Positions 1 to 10,966 are shown, numbered from the stretch's first letter. The stretch: 64,000 nt of DNA from Brachybacterium sp036311905 (GCF_036311905.1 NZ_JAZDCH010000017.1:87192-151191), one strand, 5' to 3'. Notes: a model not told the origin generated them from the letters alone. Numbers and translations are program-made.

Positions 1-264
1 CGTCGCTGCTCCACCCCTCCGACGCCGGAGATTGAGCACATCATGCGGCCGACGGTCAGCTACCGCTCAGAAACACCGGTCACGGAAAGATCACGATCCC
101 CCTGACTCCCCTCCCGAAGGACAGCACCGGACGGCAATCGACTCCGCGGTCGGCTCCACCACCTGACCATCGCGCACGGGGGTTCCACCCGTCGGACCCC
201 GCGTCTACGCTCGCCGTGAGCGCCCGGCACCGAGCCGGCGCCGATGCCGAGGAGGACGTCCGCC
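1..264. other. Window edge, no gene seen
   Basis: No open frame here looks like a conserved protein on either strand, and no RNA gene or strong hairpin was seen. The last bases hold the ribosome binding site (gaggagga) of the VOC-fold gene that starts at 265. Confidence 0.5.
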
Positions 265-687
265 ATGCCCGCAGCACTGCACCCGTACCTCAACTTCGAC
301 GGCAACGCCCGCGAGGCGTTCGAGTTCTACGGTGAGGCCCTCGGGGCCACGCCCCAGTTCGCCACCTTCGGCGAGTTCCAGGCCGTCCCGGCCGATGATC
401 CCGCGGCGGACAAGATCATGCACGGCTCCCTCGAGGTGACCGATCTGATCCGCCTGTACGTCTCGGACGTCGTGGAGGGCATGGGCGAGCACAAGCCCGG
501 CACCAACGTCACCCTCTCCCTCATGGGCGACGACGAGGCGGTGCTGCGCAGCGCCTACGAGAAGCTCTCCGTCGGCGGCGAGATCACCATGCCGCTCGAG
601 AAGCAGATGTGGGGCGATACGTACGGCTCCTTCACCGACCGTTTCGGGATCGTGTGGCAGGTCAACATCTCCGGCGCCGAGAGCTGA
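265..687 (+). CDS. VOC-superfamily (PhnB/glyoxalase-like) protein
   Basis: A 140-residue single-domain protein of the vicinal-oxygen-chelate fold, PhnB-like branch. The N-terminus (LHPYLNFDGNAREAFEFY) and C-terminus (YGSFTDRFGIVWQVNI) are the hallmark ends of this family. Members bind small ligands or metals; the substrate cannot be read from sequence. I place the start at 265 rather than an in-frame ATG at 244 because a gaggagga Shine-Dalgarno sits 6-7 nt before 265 and overlaps the upstream ATG region. The zinc-finger gene begins only 4 nt after the stop, so the two are probably co-transcribed. Confidence 0.85.
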   Translation: MPAALHPYLNFDGNAREAFEFYGEALGATPQFATFGEFQAVPADDPAADKIMHGSLEVTDLIRLYVSDVVEGMGEHKPGTNVTLSLMGDDEAVLRSAYEKLSVGGEITMPLEKQMWGDTYGSFTDRFGIVWQVNISGAES

Positions 688-691
688 CCCT

Positions 692-1045
692 GTGACCGAC
701 CGGCCCGATCGCGACGCGCTCTCGGAGCTGCTGGCGCAGGAGCGTCAGCGCACGCAGGAGCGCGTCGCGTCGCTGCGACGGGACTACCGCTCGATCGTCG
801 ACGGCATGGAGCTGACCTCGACGGACGACGAGCACGATCCTGAGGGGGTGACCACCGCCGTGGAGCGCTCCCGGCTGGAGGCCCTGCTGGACGCGGCCGA
901 GCGGCACCTGCTGGAGCTCGACGCCGCCGACAAGCGCCTGGCGGACGGCACCTACGGTCGGTGCGTCTCCTGCGGCACCGAGATCCCGCTGGCTCGGCTG
1001 CGGATCCGTCCGGCCGCGTCGACCTGCGTGGACTGCGCGGGGTGA
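692..1045 (+). CDS. DksA/TraR-type C4 zinc-finger protein
   Basis: A 117-residue protein with a helical coiled-coil-like N-terminal half (about residues 5-80, rich in Arg, Glu and Leu) and a C-terminal C4 zinc finger with Cys91, Cys94, Cys112 and Cys115. This is the DksA/TraR architecture. Family members insert a coiled coil into the RNA polymerase secondary channel and modulate initiation; many short actinobacterial homologues are uncharacterised. It starts with GTG four bases after the VOC gene and shares its transcription unit. The distal cysteine pair is complete, so zinc binding is plausible. Confidence 0.85.
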   Translation: MTDRPDRDALSELLAQERQRTQERVASLRRDYRSIVDGMELTSTDDEHDPEGVTTAVERSRLEALLDAAERHLLELDAADKRLADGTYGRCVSCGTEIPLARLRIRPAASTCVDCAG

Positions 1046-1059
1046 GCCGCTCGGCGGCT

Positions 1060-1310
1060 TCGCCCGGGGATATCGGCTTGGCCCCTTCGGCGTGGGCGCC
1101 GACGGCCAACTCCCGGACCCACGCCGCCCGCGTCGCCCGTCAGGAGGCCGGCACCAGCACCTTCTTCCTCGCGTCCGCCCCGGAGCTCGCGAGCGGGTTC
1201 GTCGGCTCCGCCGAGATCCGCTGGGACGGGAACGCGACCCGGATGTGCCGCTGGCTGACCGAGCAGCTCCCCTCACGTACCCGCGCGCACCATTGCGCGC
1301 TGTGCTTCCA
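1060..1310 (+). pseudogene. Probable GNAT acetyltransferase fragment
   Basis: Between the zinc-finger gene and the ATPase, the plus-strand frame shared with the open frame 961-1500 reads AGTSTFFLASAPELASGF followed closely by VGSAEIRWDG. This resembles the N-terminal beta strands of GNAT N-acetyltransferases. The match stops near the 18-bp inverted repeat at 1293, and no acetyl-CoA P-loop region follows. No good start codon with a ribosome binding site was found. I read it as a 5' remnant of a degraded acetyltransferase gene; chance similarity cannot be excluded. Confidence 0.35.
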
Positions 1311-1332
1311 CTCCTGGAAGCACAGCGCGCAA
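1293..1332. terminator. Perfect 18-bp inverted repeat, 4-nt loop
   Basis: Arms 1293-1310 and 1315-1332 are exact reverse complements around the loop ctcc. It lies between the DksA-like gene (plus) and the 3' end of the ATPase gene (minus), so it can terminate transcription from both sides. There is no T tract, as is common for actinobacterial hairpins. It directly follows the GNAT-like fragment. Confidence 0.6.
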
Positions 1333-1400
1333 AGCCGTGGCCGGGGGGCGGGGGCCGCGGTCCGGACGGGGCCTCGGTCAGCCCAGGCGGGGGTGGCCCG

Positions 1401-2648
1401 TCAGCCGTTCCGCCGCACGGGCCGCGTGAGCTGGGCGGGCGCGGCGGCGCGGCGGGTGGATCCGGTCTCGCGCACCCGCTCGAGCGCCTCGCGCAGATAG
1501 GGCAGGGCGAGCTCGACCCGGCCATGGCCGGCGGCCTGCAGCAGCTCCTCGCCGATCAGCCGGGCACGGTGCACCCCCGCCGCCCGGGTGTCCAGGCCCA
1601 GGCGGTCGGCGACGTCGCCGGCGGCGCTCGGACCCTCGTCCTCGAGCATCGCCTGGAGGTAGTCCATGCGCCGCCCGGTGACGTCCCGGAGGGCGGGGCC
1701 GTGGACGTTGACCACCATCGCGTCGACCGTGGCGGCGCGCGCGGCGTCGACGTCCTCGATCTCGATCGTGCTCGCCTCGCCCGCCCGGGCCCAGGCTTCC
1801 GCGCCGATCACCTGGATGAGGTACGGGTAGCCGTGGCTGATCTCGCCGGCCCGCACCGCGGCCTCGGGGGTGATGGTCCGGGAGGTGTCGGCGACGGTCT
1901 GCCGGATCACCTCGGCGGCGGTGCCGACGTCGACCGAGCTGATGTCGATCCGGTGGGCGCGGCGCAGGAAGGTGGTGCCCGGGTGGGCGAGCAGCTCGTC
2001 GACGCCGGTGCGGATCCCCGCGGCGAGGAAGCCCGCGCCGTGGCCCGACCCGATGAGGTCCTGCAGGTGCTGGGTGACCTCGCGCAGCTGGGCATGCTCC
2101 GCGGACTGCACCTCGTCGACACTCACCAGCAGTCCCCCGCCGGCCCGGGTGAGGAGGGCGGCGAGGCGCTCGAGGAGGCGGCCCAGCGGCACTTTCTCTC
2201 CGGCGTAGCGGTCGACGAACTCGACATCCGCCCCGGCGCGCACCCCGAAAGCCCCGCCCTCGGCGGAGGTGGCGCGCATCCTCTCCGCCTCCGGGTCGAC
2301 CTCGCGCAGCAGGTCCACGGCGCCGCCCCGCAGCTCCTCGACCATCGAGGCCGAGGAGGTGTGGAGCACCAAGGTGCGCCAGCCGGCGCGTGCGGCCACC
2401 TCGCGCAGCTGCCCGAGCAGCACCGTCTTGCCGACGCCGCGCGCGCCGGCGATCAGCACGGACCGCTCGCCGGCGCCGCGCCGACCGGCGAGCGCGGCCG
2501 CGAAGTTCTCGACGGGGGTGCCCTGCAGGGCGAGGACGCGCGGGACGAGGCCGAAGCCGGGGGTGAAGGGGTTCCGCTCGGCACCGCCCGGGGCGGCGGG
2601 GCTCGACGGCCCGGTCTGCGGACGGTCTCCGCGGGAGCTGCGGGGCAT
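1401..2648 (-). CDS. AAA-type ATPase, function unknown
   Basis: A 415-residue P-loop ATPase. Walker A is GARGVGKT at residues 68-75 and Walker B is LLVSVDEVQ at about 173-181. The rest resembles the single-protein ATPases of the ORC/STAND-like AAA_16 group, with a C-terminal winged-helix-like segment. The start is supported by GGAGG six bases upstream. It stands alone, divergent from larC with a 101-bp gap, and has no obvious effector partner. Substrate and role are unknown; homologues are often annotated simply as ATP-binding protein. Confidence 0.8.
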   Translation of the reverse strand: MPRSSRGDRPQTGPSSPAAPGGAERNPFTPGFGLVPRVLALQGTPVENFAAALAGRRGAGERSVLIAGARGVGKTVLLGQLREVAARAGWRTLVLHTSSASMVEELRGGAVDLLREVDPEAERMRATSAEGGAFGVRAGADVEFVDRYAGEKVPLGRLLERLAALLTRAGGGLLVSVDEVQSAEHAQLREVTQHLQDLIGSGHGAGFLAAGIRTGVDELLAHPGTTFLRRAHRIDISSVDVGTAAEVIRQTVADTSRTITPEAAVRAGEISHGYPYLIQVIGAEAWARAGEASTIEIEDVDAARAATVDAMVVNVHGPALRDVTGRRMDYLQAMLEDEGPSAAGDVADRLGLDTRAAGVHRARLIGEELLQAAGHGRVELALPYLREALERVRETGSTRRAAAPAQLTRPVRRNG

Positions 2649-2737
2649 CGGGCCTCCTGGGGCGGGATCGGGGCGGGTCGAGCCTATCGAGGCGGGCCGA
2701 CGCTCGACCGGCTCCCGAGGGCCGACGCGCGGCGCTC

Positions 2738-2743
2738 TACGAT
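2738..2743 (+). promoter_or_regulatory. Leaderless -10 element of larC
   Basis: TACGAT fits the TANNNT actinobacterial -10 and ends 6 nt before the larC ATG. No Shine-Dalgarno lies between, so transcription would start at or next to the ATG. No convincing -35 was found. Confidence 0.5.
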
Positions 2744-2749
2744 CGGGGG

Positions 2750-4327
2750 ATGACCGCCGACGCTCCCGCCGCCCCTCGCTCCGCCTACATCGACGCGACC
2801 GCCGGGATCGCCGGGGACATGCTTCTCGCGGCGCTCGTGGACGCGGGCGCTGATCTCGACGCCGTGCAGGGGGTGCTCGATGCGCTGGTCCCGGGCTCGG
2901 TGCGCTTCGTGCGCCGGAGGGTGGACCGCGGCGGGCAGAGCGCGACCAAGGTCGACGTGGAGGTGCTGGTCGAGGATCCTCCGCACCGCACCTGGTCCTC
3001 GATCCGGGCCCTGCTCGAGGGGGCCCGCGGCCGCGACGACGTTCCCGCCCGCACCATCGACCTGTCCCTCGCGGTGTTCGGGCGACTCGCCGACGCCGAG
3101 GGCGCGACCCACGGAGTCCCCGCCGGCGAGGTCCACTTCCACGAAGTGGGGGCGCTGGACTCGCTCGCGGACGTGATCGGGGCGTGCGAGGCCTGGCGGC
3201 AGCTGGGCATCGAGGGCGGGACCGGGAGCGTGCTCGCCGTCGGCAGCGGCCGGATCCGCGCCGCGCACGGCGACATCCCGGTGCCGGTGCCCGCGGTGGC
3301 GCGGCTCGCGCTCGGCTGGCCGACGGTCGCCGGCGAGATCCTCCCCGCCCGCGGCCACGGTCACTCCCACGCTCACGGGCACTCCCACGATCACGACCAC
3401 GGGCACACGCACGCCGACGGGAGCGGTCACTCCCACGGTCATTCCCACGCTCACCCGCACGACCACGCGCACCCTCACGATCACGGCCACAGCCACGCGC
3501 ACCCCGCCGTCGAGGTCCCCGCCTCGGACGCCGCAGTGGCCGCGCACGAGCACCCGGCGTCCGCCGAGGAGGCGACCCTTCCCGCGCACATGGCCGGCGG
3601 CCCGCACGAGCACGGCGGGCGGCGGGTCCCCGCGGGCGTCGCCCCCGGCATCGGCGAGCTCGCGACCCCCACGGGCGTGGCGCTGCTGCGCGGGCTCGCG
3701 GCCACCGCGGGCCCGCAGCCGGCGATGACCGTGCTCGCCCTCGGGGTGGGCGCGGGCACCAAGGACACCCCCGGTCGGCCGAACGTGGTGCGGGTCCTCG
3801 TCGGCACCGCCGGTGCGGCGAGACCCGTCGCCTCCTCGAGCCCCGCCGCGGTCTCGGGCTCCGTCGCCGCGGCGGACGCCCACGACACCCCCACCGCCGC
3901 CGTGCAGCTCGAGGCGAACGTCGACGACCTCGACCCGCGCCTGTGGCCTGGCGTGATCGAGGACCTGCTCGACGGCGGCGCGCTCGACGCCTGGCTGACC
4001 CCGATCGTCATGAAGCACGGCCGGCCCGCGGTCACGGTCCACGCCCTGGTCCGCGAGGAGGCGGTCGAGGCAGCATCGGTCCTGCTCATGGACCGCACCG
4101 GCAGCCTCGGCGTGCGCCGCCACCGCGTCGAGCGGACCATCCGCACCCGCTCCTTCGAGAGCGTCGAGGTCGACGGGCACCGGATCGCGGTGAAGGTCGC
4201 CCGCGACGCCGACGGGAAGATCGTGCGGCGCGAGCCCGAGTTCCGGGACGTCGCCGCCGCCGCAGCGGCAGCCGGGGTGAGCGAGCGCGAGATGCTGGCC
4301 CGCGCCCGCGCCGCCGCGGACGGCTGA
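2750..4327 (+). CDS. larC: Nickel-pincer cofactor synthesis protein LarC
   Basis: A 525-residue LarC. The N-terminus (YIDATAGIAGDMLLAAL) and the later segment LEANVDDLDPRLW are characteristic. LarC is the CTP-dependent cyclometallase that inserts nickel into the pyridinium dithiocarboxylate pincer cofactor of lactate racemase and related enzymes. Some lactobacilli make it from two frames by programmed frameshifting; here it is one continuous frame. Residues about 203-253 form a His/Asp/Gly-rich linker with dozens of His residues, a probable metal store. LarA, LarB and LarE are not in this window, so the client enzyme must be elsewhere. Translation appears leaderless. Confidence 0.92.
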   Translation: MTADAPAAPRSAYIDATAGIAGDMLLAALVDAGADLDAVQGVLDALVPGSVRFVRRRVDRGGQSATKVDVEVLVEDPPHRTWSSIRALLEGARGRDDVPARTIDLSLAVFGRLADAEGATHGVPAGEVHFHEVGALDSLADVIGACEAWRQLGIEGGTGSVLAVGSGRIRAAHGDIPVPVPAVARLALGWPTVAGEILPARGHGHSHAHGHSHDHDHGHTHADGSGHSHGHSHAHPHDHAHPHDHGHSHAHPAVEVPASDAAVAAHEHPASAEEATLPAHMAGGPHEHGGRRVPAGVAPGIGELATPTGVALLRGLAATAGPQPAMTVLALGVGAGTKDTPGRPNVVRVLVGTAGAARPVASSSPAAVSGSVAAADAHDTPTAAVQLEANVDDLDPRLWPGVIEDLLDGGALDAWLTPIVMKHGRPAVTVHALVREEAVEAASVLLMDRTGSLGVRRHRVERTIRTRSFESVEVDGHRIAVKVARDADGKIVRREPEFRDVAAAAAAAGVSEREMLARARAAADG

Positions 4328-4419
4328 CCCGACTCGCCGTCGGACCTCGCCGATCCGCTGACGGGACGCGTCGCGCGGCCCATACTGGAGTGACGCGACG
4401 TCGCTGCGAGGAGGACCCC

Positions 4420-4815
4420 ATGCCCGCCCTGTCCGAGGCGATCACCCTGGCCATCACGGAGGCCCGGAAGGCCCCCAACGGCCGTCACGCCGAGATCCTG
4501 ATCCACGACGGCCCGCTGCGGCAGACCGTCATCGCGCTCCGCCAGGGCGTCTCCCTCGGCGAGCACAACTCCCCGCCCGCCGCCTCGATCCAGATGATCC
4601 GCGGGAAAGTGCGCATCACGGGCGAGGACCCGGTGGTGCTCGAGACGGGGCACGTCGAGGCCCTCACCCATCACCGTCACGGCGTGGAGGCGCTCGACGA
4701 CTCCGTCTTCCTGCTGACCACGGTCACCTCGGTGCCGGGCACCGAGAGCCACGGCGGGCCCGGAACCCGCACCGGCGAGATGATGCCGGTGGCCGTCGAC
4801 CACGTGGACGACTGA
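4420..4815 (+). CDS. Small cupin-fold protein
   Basis: A 131-residue protein with a single beta-barrel cupin pattern. Gly-rich strand turns include LRQGVSLGEHNSPPAASIQMIRG, here given only by its ends LRQG and IRG at about residues 40-62, and a His-containing C-terminal half. Similar small cupins are annotated as hypothetical or cupin-domain proteins in actinobacteria; the ligand is not predictable. The start is set by a gaggagga Shine-Dalgarno 4 nt upstream of ATG 4420. It follows larC by 92 bp and faces ppsA tail to tail. Confidence 0.7.
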   Translation: MPALSEAITLAITEARKAPNGRHAEILIHDGPLRQTVIALRQGVSLGEHNSPPAASIQMIRGKVRITGEDPVVLETGHVEALTHHRHGVEALDDSVFLLTTVTSVPGTESHGGPGTRTGEMMPVAVDHVDD

Positions 4816-4867
4816 CCACCGGCATCCCCGTCGGCCGGGCGTCGCGCGACCCCGCGCGAGCCGCCGC

Positions 4868-7261
<2,394 letters not shown>

Positions 7262-7343
7262 TGCTGCTCCTGGGGTGGGGGTGGGGGTGAGATGGGGCCG
7301 GGAGGTGGGGTGGGGACGGGCGGACGGTCTCGGCGGCCGGGCC

Positions 7344-8186
7344 TCAGCGGGGCGGGACTCCGCGCTGCTCGAGGCTCTGCAGGATCAGGGCGGACATCTC
7401 CTCGACGGACCGCGTCGAGGAGTCGACGACAGGGATGGAGTGCGTGGAGCAGACCCGTCGGGCGCGGCTGAGCTCCCAGCGGGTCTGTGCGAGGGAGGCG
7501 TAGCGGGAGCCGGGCCGGCGCTCGGCGCGCACCTCGGCGAGGCGCTGCGGCGAGGTCACCAGGCCCACGCAGCGGGCGGCGAGGCGCCGGATCGACTCCG
7601 GCAGCACCTCCGCCTCGAGGTCCTCGTCGATCAGCGGATAGTTCGCGACGAACAGGCCGTGCTGGAGGGCGAGATACATGCTGGTGGGGGTCTTGCCGCA
7701 GCGGGAGGGGCCGATGAGCACGAGATCCGCCTTCTCGAGCGCCCGGATGGACTGCCCGTCATCGTGCTCGATCGCGAACTCGACCGCCGCCATGCGCCGG
7801 TTGTAGCGGTGCACGTCGCCGACGCCGTGGAGCCGGGCCGGGGCGTGGTCGCCGTGGACGCCGAGGCGCTCCTCGAGCCGTGTCAGCGGTTCGGTCACGA
7901 GGTCCATCACGAGCGCGCGGGTGGTGAGCAGCTCGGCCCGCACCGCGTCGTCGACGACGGTGAGGAAGACGATCGCCCCGTCCGCCGCATCGAGCCGTGC
8001 CCGCACCTCCCGGGCCTCCGCGGCGGTGCGCACGAAGGGGATCACGCGCCGCTCGAAGGGGACGCTCGGGAACTGCAGCAGCAGCGCGTTGCCCATGGTC
8101 TCGGCGCTGATGCCGGTCGAGTCGGACACGAAGAAGACCGGCACCGGGGCGTGCGGGCGGTCGTCCTGCGGCTGGGCGAGGGCCAT
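7344..8186 (-). CDS. ppsR: PEP synthase regulatory protein (kinase/pyrophosphorylase)
   Basis: A 280-residue DUF299-family protein. It begins VFFVSDSTGISAETMGNALL near residues 17-36 and carries the P-loop GPSRCGKT at 159-166. This family uses ADP to phosphorylate PEP synthase or PPDK on a Thr beside the catalytic His and phosphate to remove it. I start at ATG 8186; the frame is open 52 codons further upstream, but that stretch is arginine-rich and does not match the family, which starts shortly before the VSDSTG motif. Placement before ppsA on the same strand fits direct regulation of that enzyme. Confidence 0.92.
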   Translation of the reverse strand: MALAQPQDDRPHAPVPVFFVSDSTGISAETMGNALLLQFPSVPFERRVIPFVRTAAEAREVRARLDAADGAIVFLTVVDDAVRAELLTTRALVMDLVTEPLTRLEERLGVHGDHAPARLHGVGDVHRYNRRMAAVEFAIEHDDGQSIRALEKADLVLIGPSRCGKTPTSMYLALQHGLFVANYPLIDEDLEAEVLPESIRRLAARCVGLVTSPQRLAEVRAERRPGSRYASLAQTRWELSRARRVCSTHSIPVVDSSTRSVEEMSALILQSLEQRGVPPR

Positions 8187-8359
8187 GCGGCATTCCCTCT
8201 CGCGTCGGGTCCGGCGCGGGGCCGGGGCACGTCGTCGTGCTGCGGCCAAGGTACCGACGCGACGGCCGACGGGGCCGTCGCGGGCGGGACAGTGGCGCGC
8301 CTCACGCCGCTCGTGCGCGAGGGCGCGGAGATGCACGCTCACTCGGCCCGGAATGTGCA

Positions 8360-8395
8360 GACGGGGCGCGCGGCCGGGTGGCCGCGCGCCCCGTC
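8360..8395. terminator. 16-bp perfect hairpin terminator
   Basis: Arms 8360-8375 and 8380-8395 pair perfectly around gggt. It lies 17 bp past the stop codon of the CNNM gene ending at 8413 on the minus strand. There is no T tract. Confidence 0.65.
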
Positions 8396-8412
8396 GGGCG
8401 GAGGATCCGCGA

Positions 8413-9453
8413 TCAGGCCGCGGCGCGCGAGTCGTCGCGGATCTGCCCCACGAGCTCCTCGAGCATGTCCTCCAGGGTGACGATGCCGATCACCGCGCCG
8501 GAGGCGTCGGTGGCCGCGCCGAGATGCGCCCCGGAGGCCTGCATCTGGGCGAGCGCCTGACGCAGCGGCTGGTCCGCGCCGATCCGCGGCAGGCCGCGGA
8601 TGCGATGGGCGGGGATCGGCCGGTCGCGGGCTTCCTCGGAAGCCTCGAGCACGTCCTTGATGTGGATGTAGCCCACGAGCGCCCCGTCGGCCGCCTCGAC
8701 CGGGAAGCGGCTGAAGCCCTCCACGGCGGCGACCTCCGCGGCGGCGGGGGTCACGCCCTCGGGCAGGGTCGAGACCCGGCCGCGCGGGATGACGAGGTTC
8801 GCGACCGAGCGCCCCTCGAAGGACAGCGCCCCGAGCAGCAGGGCCTCGTCGTTGTCCTCGAGCAGGCCGCCCTCCTTGGACTCGCTGACCATCGCGGCCA
8901 CCTCGTCCCGGGTGAACACGCTGGTGACCTCGTCCTTCGGCTCGACGCCGAGGATCCGCAGCACCAGGTTGCCGAGGCCGTTGAAGGCCCACAGCAGCGG
9001 GCGGAGGACCGTCACGATGCCCAGCAGGATCGGGCCGAGGATCAGCGCCATCCGCTCGGGGCCGGCGAGCGCGATGTTCTTGGGGACCATCTCGCCGAAG
9101 ACCACGTGCAGGTAGGTCACGAGGGACAGGGCGATCACGAAGGCGATCGGGTGCTGGAGGGCCTCCGGCACGCCGATCCACGCGAAGGGGACCTCGAGCA
9201 GGTGCGCGATCGCGGGCTCGCTGATAGCGCCGAGCGCCAGCGAGCAGACGGTGATGCCGAGCTGGGCGCCCGCCATCATCAGGCTGACCTGCTCCATCGC
9301 GCCGAGGGTGCGCTTCGCGGCCCAGTTCCCCTCGAGGGCCTTCGGCTCGATGATCGAGCGGCGGGCGGAGATCAGGGAGAACTCGGCGCCGACGAAGAAG
9401 GCGTTGGCGAGCAGCAGCACGAGCGTGAGGGCGAGTCCGGTGAAGTCGCTCAT
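8413..9453 (-). CDS. CNNM/CBS membrane protein (short paralogue)
   Basis: A 346-residue hemolysin-family protein with an N-terminal CNNM (DUF21) transmembrane domain, beginning FTGLALTLVLLLANAFFVGAE, cited here by its ends FTGL and VGAE, followed by a CBS pair near 200-330. It lacks the C-terminal CorC/HlyC domain. Related proteins act in Mg2+/Co2+ transport or homeostasis; the name hemolysin is historical. Its ATG overlaps the stop of the preceding CNNM gene by ATGA, so the two are translationally coupled and may form a hetero-oligomer. A strong hairpin follows the stop. Confidence 0.85.
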   Translation of the reverse strand: MSDFTGLALTLVLLLANAFFVGAEFSLISARRSIIEPKALEGNWAAKRTLGAMEQVSLMMAGAQLGITVCSLALGAISEPAIAHLLEVPFAWIGVPEALQHPIAFVIALSLVTYLHVVFGEMVPKNIALAGPERMALILGPILLGIVTVLRPLLWAFNGLGNLVLRILGVEPKDEVTSVFTRDEVAAMVSESKEGGLLEDNDEALLLGALSFEGRSVANLVIPRGRVSTLPEGVTPAAAEVAAVEGFSRFPVEAADGALVGYIHIKDVLEASEEARDRPIPAHRIRGLPRIGADQPLRQALAQMQASGAHLGAATDASGAVIGIVTLEDMLEELVGQIRDDSRAAA

Positions 9454-10883
9454 CGACGCGCCTCCTTCGACTCGTCACGGCCGCCCCGGTCCTGGCGAGC
9501 ACCGCGGCCCTGCTTCTCGGATCCCTCGGCCCCGTCGTCGTCCTCGTCCGCGGGGACGGGCTCGACGCTCAGGTGGAGGGTCTCGATGCGCAGGCCATCG
9601 ACCTCGGTCACCGCGATGCGGACCCGCGCCGGGTCCTCACCGGGGGCGGGGTCGGTGTCGACCACGACCTCGTCGCCGACCTCCGCGAGGCGTCCGAGCT
9701 CCATGGTCACGAGGCCGCCGAGGGTGTCGTAGTCCTCGTGCTCGGGCACGGTGACGCCGAGCCTCTCGGTCGCCTCGTCCGGCCGGGTGCGGGCGTCGAA
9801 ATCCCAGGAGCCGTCGGCCTCGGGGGCCGGGTCGGTCTCCTCGTCGTGCTCGTCGCGGACCTCGCCGACGATTTCCTCGACCAGGTCCTCGAGGGTGATC
9901 AGGCCGGCGTGGTCGCCGAACTCGTCGATCACCACGGCCATCTGCAGGCCGCCGCCGCGGAGGGTGTCCATCAGGTCGTCCAGCGGCACGGTGTCGGGCA
10001 CGAAGGTGGCCGGCCCCATGACGGCGGCGACGGTGGTGGTGGGTCGCTCGGCGAAGGGCACGGCGAGGCCGTGGCGCACATGGGCGACTCCGGCGATCTC
10101 GTTCTCCGGGTCCAGGACCGGGAAGCGGGAGTGCCCGCTCTCGCGGGCGAGGTCCAGCAGGTCCTGCACCGAGTCGGTGGTCTCCAGGACGTCCATGCGG
10201 CCGCGCGGGACCATCGCGTCGTGGGCGCGCCGGTCGCCGAAGGCGAGGGTGCGCTGCACGAGCGTCGCGGTCTCCGCGGGCAGGGCGCCCTCGTCGGCGC
10301 TGCGGCGCACGAGGGCCGAGAGCTCCTCGGCGCTGCGGGCCGAGCCGAGCTCCTCCTGCGGCTCGACGCCGAGACGGCGCACGATCGCGTTCGCATTGCC
10401 GTTGAACAGGCGGATCGGCCAGCCGAGGACCTTCGTGAACATCCGCTGGAAGCCGACGACGGCCTTCGCGGTCTCGAGGGGACGGGCGATCGCGAGGTTC
10501 TTGGGGACCAGCTCGCCGAAGATCATCGTCATGCCCGTCGCGAGCACGAGGGCCAGGGCGACGGACACCGAGCGGGCGGCGACGGGGGCGAGGCCCCAGC
10601 CCTCCAGCGTCGGCGACACGATCGCGGCGATCGCCGGCTCGGCGAGGAAGCCGATGCCGAGGTTGGTGACGGTGATCCCCAGCTGCGCTCCGGAGAGCTG
10701 CGTGGAGAGGGTCCTCATGCCCTCCAGGACGCCGCGGGCCCGCTTGTCGCCGGAGGCGGCGGCCGCCTCCACGTCGTTGCGGTTGGCGGTGATCAGGGAG
10801 AACTCGGCGGCGACGAATCCGCCGCAGGCGGCGATGAGCAGGAGCCCGATCGCGAGGGAGACGAGGGGGCCGATCAGATCCAT
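9450..10883 (-). CDS. CNNM/CBS/CorC_HlyC membrane protein (long paralogue)
   Basis: A 477-residue protein with an N-terminal CNNM transmembrane domain (about 1-190), a CBS pair (about 200-330) and a C-terminal CorC_HlyC transporter-associated domain (about 350-440). The tail is acidic then basic. It is predicted to be a membrane protein of divalent-cation homeostasis. The sequence VIDEFGDHAGLITLEDLVEE at about 313-332 is typical of the second CBS domain. It is the first gene of a two-gene operon with the shorter paralogue, overlapping by 4 bp. The start has a GGGGGA ribosome binding site. Confidence 0.88.
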   Translation of the reverse strand: MDLIGPLVSLAIGLLLIAACGGFVAAEFSLITANRNDVEAAAASGDKRARGVLEGMRTLSTQLSGAQLGITVTNLGIGFLAEPAIAAIVSPTLEGWGLAPVAARSVSVALALVLATGMTMIFGELVPKNLAIARPLETAKAVVGFQRMFTKVLGWPIRLFNGNANAIVRRLGVEPQEELGSARSAEELSALVRRSADEGALPAETATLVQRTLAFGDRRAHDAMVPRGRMDVLETTDSVQDLLDLARESGHSRFPVLDPENEIAGVAHVRHGLAVPFAERPTTTVAAVMGPATFVPDTVPLDDLMDTLRGGGLQMAVVIDEFGDHAGLITLEDLVEEIVGEVRDEHDEETDPAPEADGSWDFDARTRPDEATERLGVTVPEHEDYDTLGGLVTMELGRLAEVGDEVVVDTDPAPGEDPARVRIAVTEVDGLRIETLHLSVEPVPADEDDDGAEGSEKQGRGARQDRGGRDESKEARR

Positions 10884-10966
10884 GGCCGGATCCCCCCGCG
10901 TGTGATGTAAGAGTGCAGGCCCGAAGGCCTGGGACTGTCACTGGGGGCGTCGCTGGCGGCGCTCAT
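10874..10966 (-). CDS. Possible 30-codon upstream ORF
   Basis: A minus-strand ATG at 10966 opens 30 codons (MSAASDAPSDSPRPSG then LHSYITRGGIRPWI) that end in TGA at 10874-10876, overlapping the start of the long CNNM gene in another frame. AGGAG lies only 3 nt before the ATG and a second GAGGAG a little further. It could couple translation into the membrane protein or simply be a chance frame. No homologue is recognised. Confidence 0.25.
   Translation of the reverse strand: MSAASDAPSDSPRPSGLHSYITRGGIRPWI

Noticed and set aside
1092..2753. Long plus-strand frame of 553 codons opposite the ATPase gene
   Set aside because: It is the antisense shadow of the ATPase frame; composition is Gly/Ala/Arg/His-rich without any domain, and the minus strand has clear Walker motifs.
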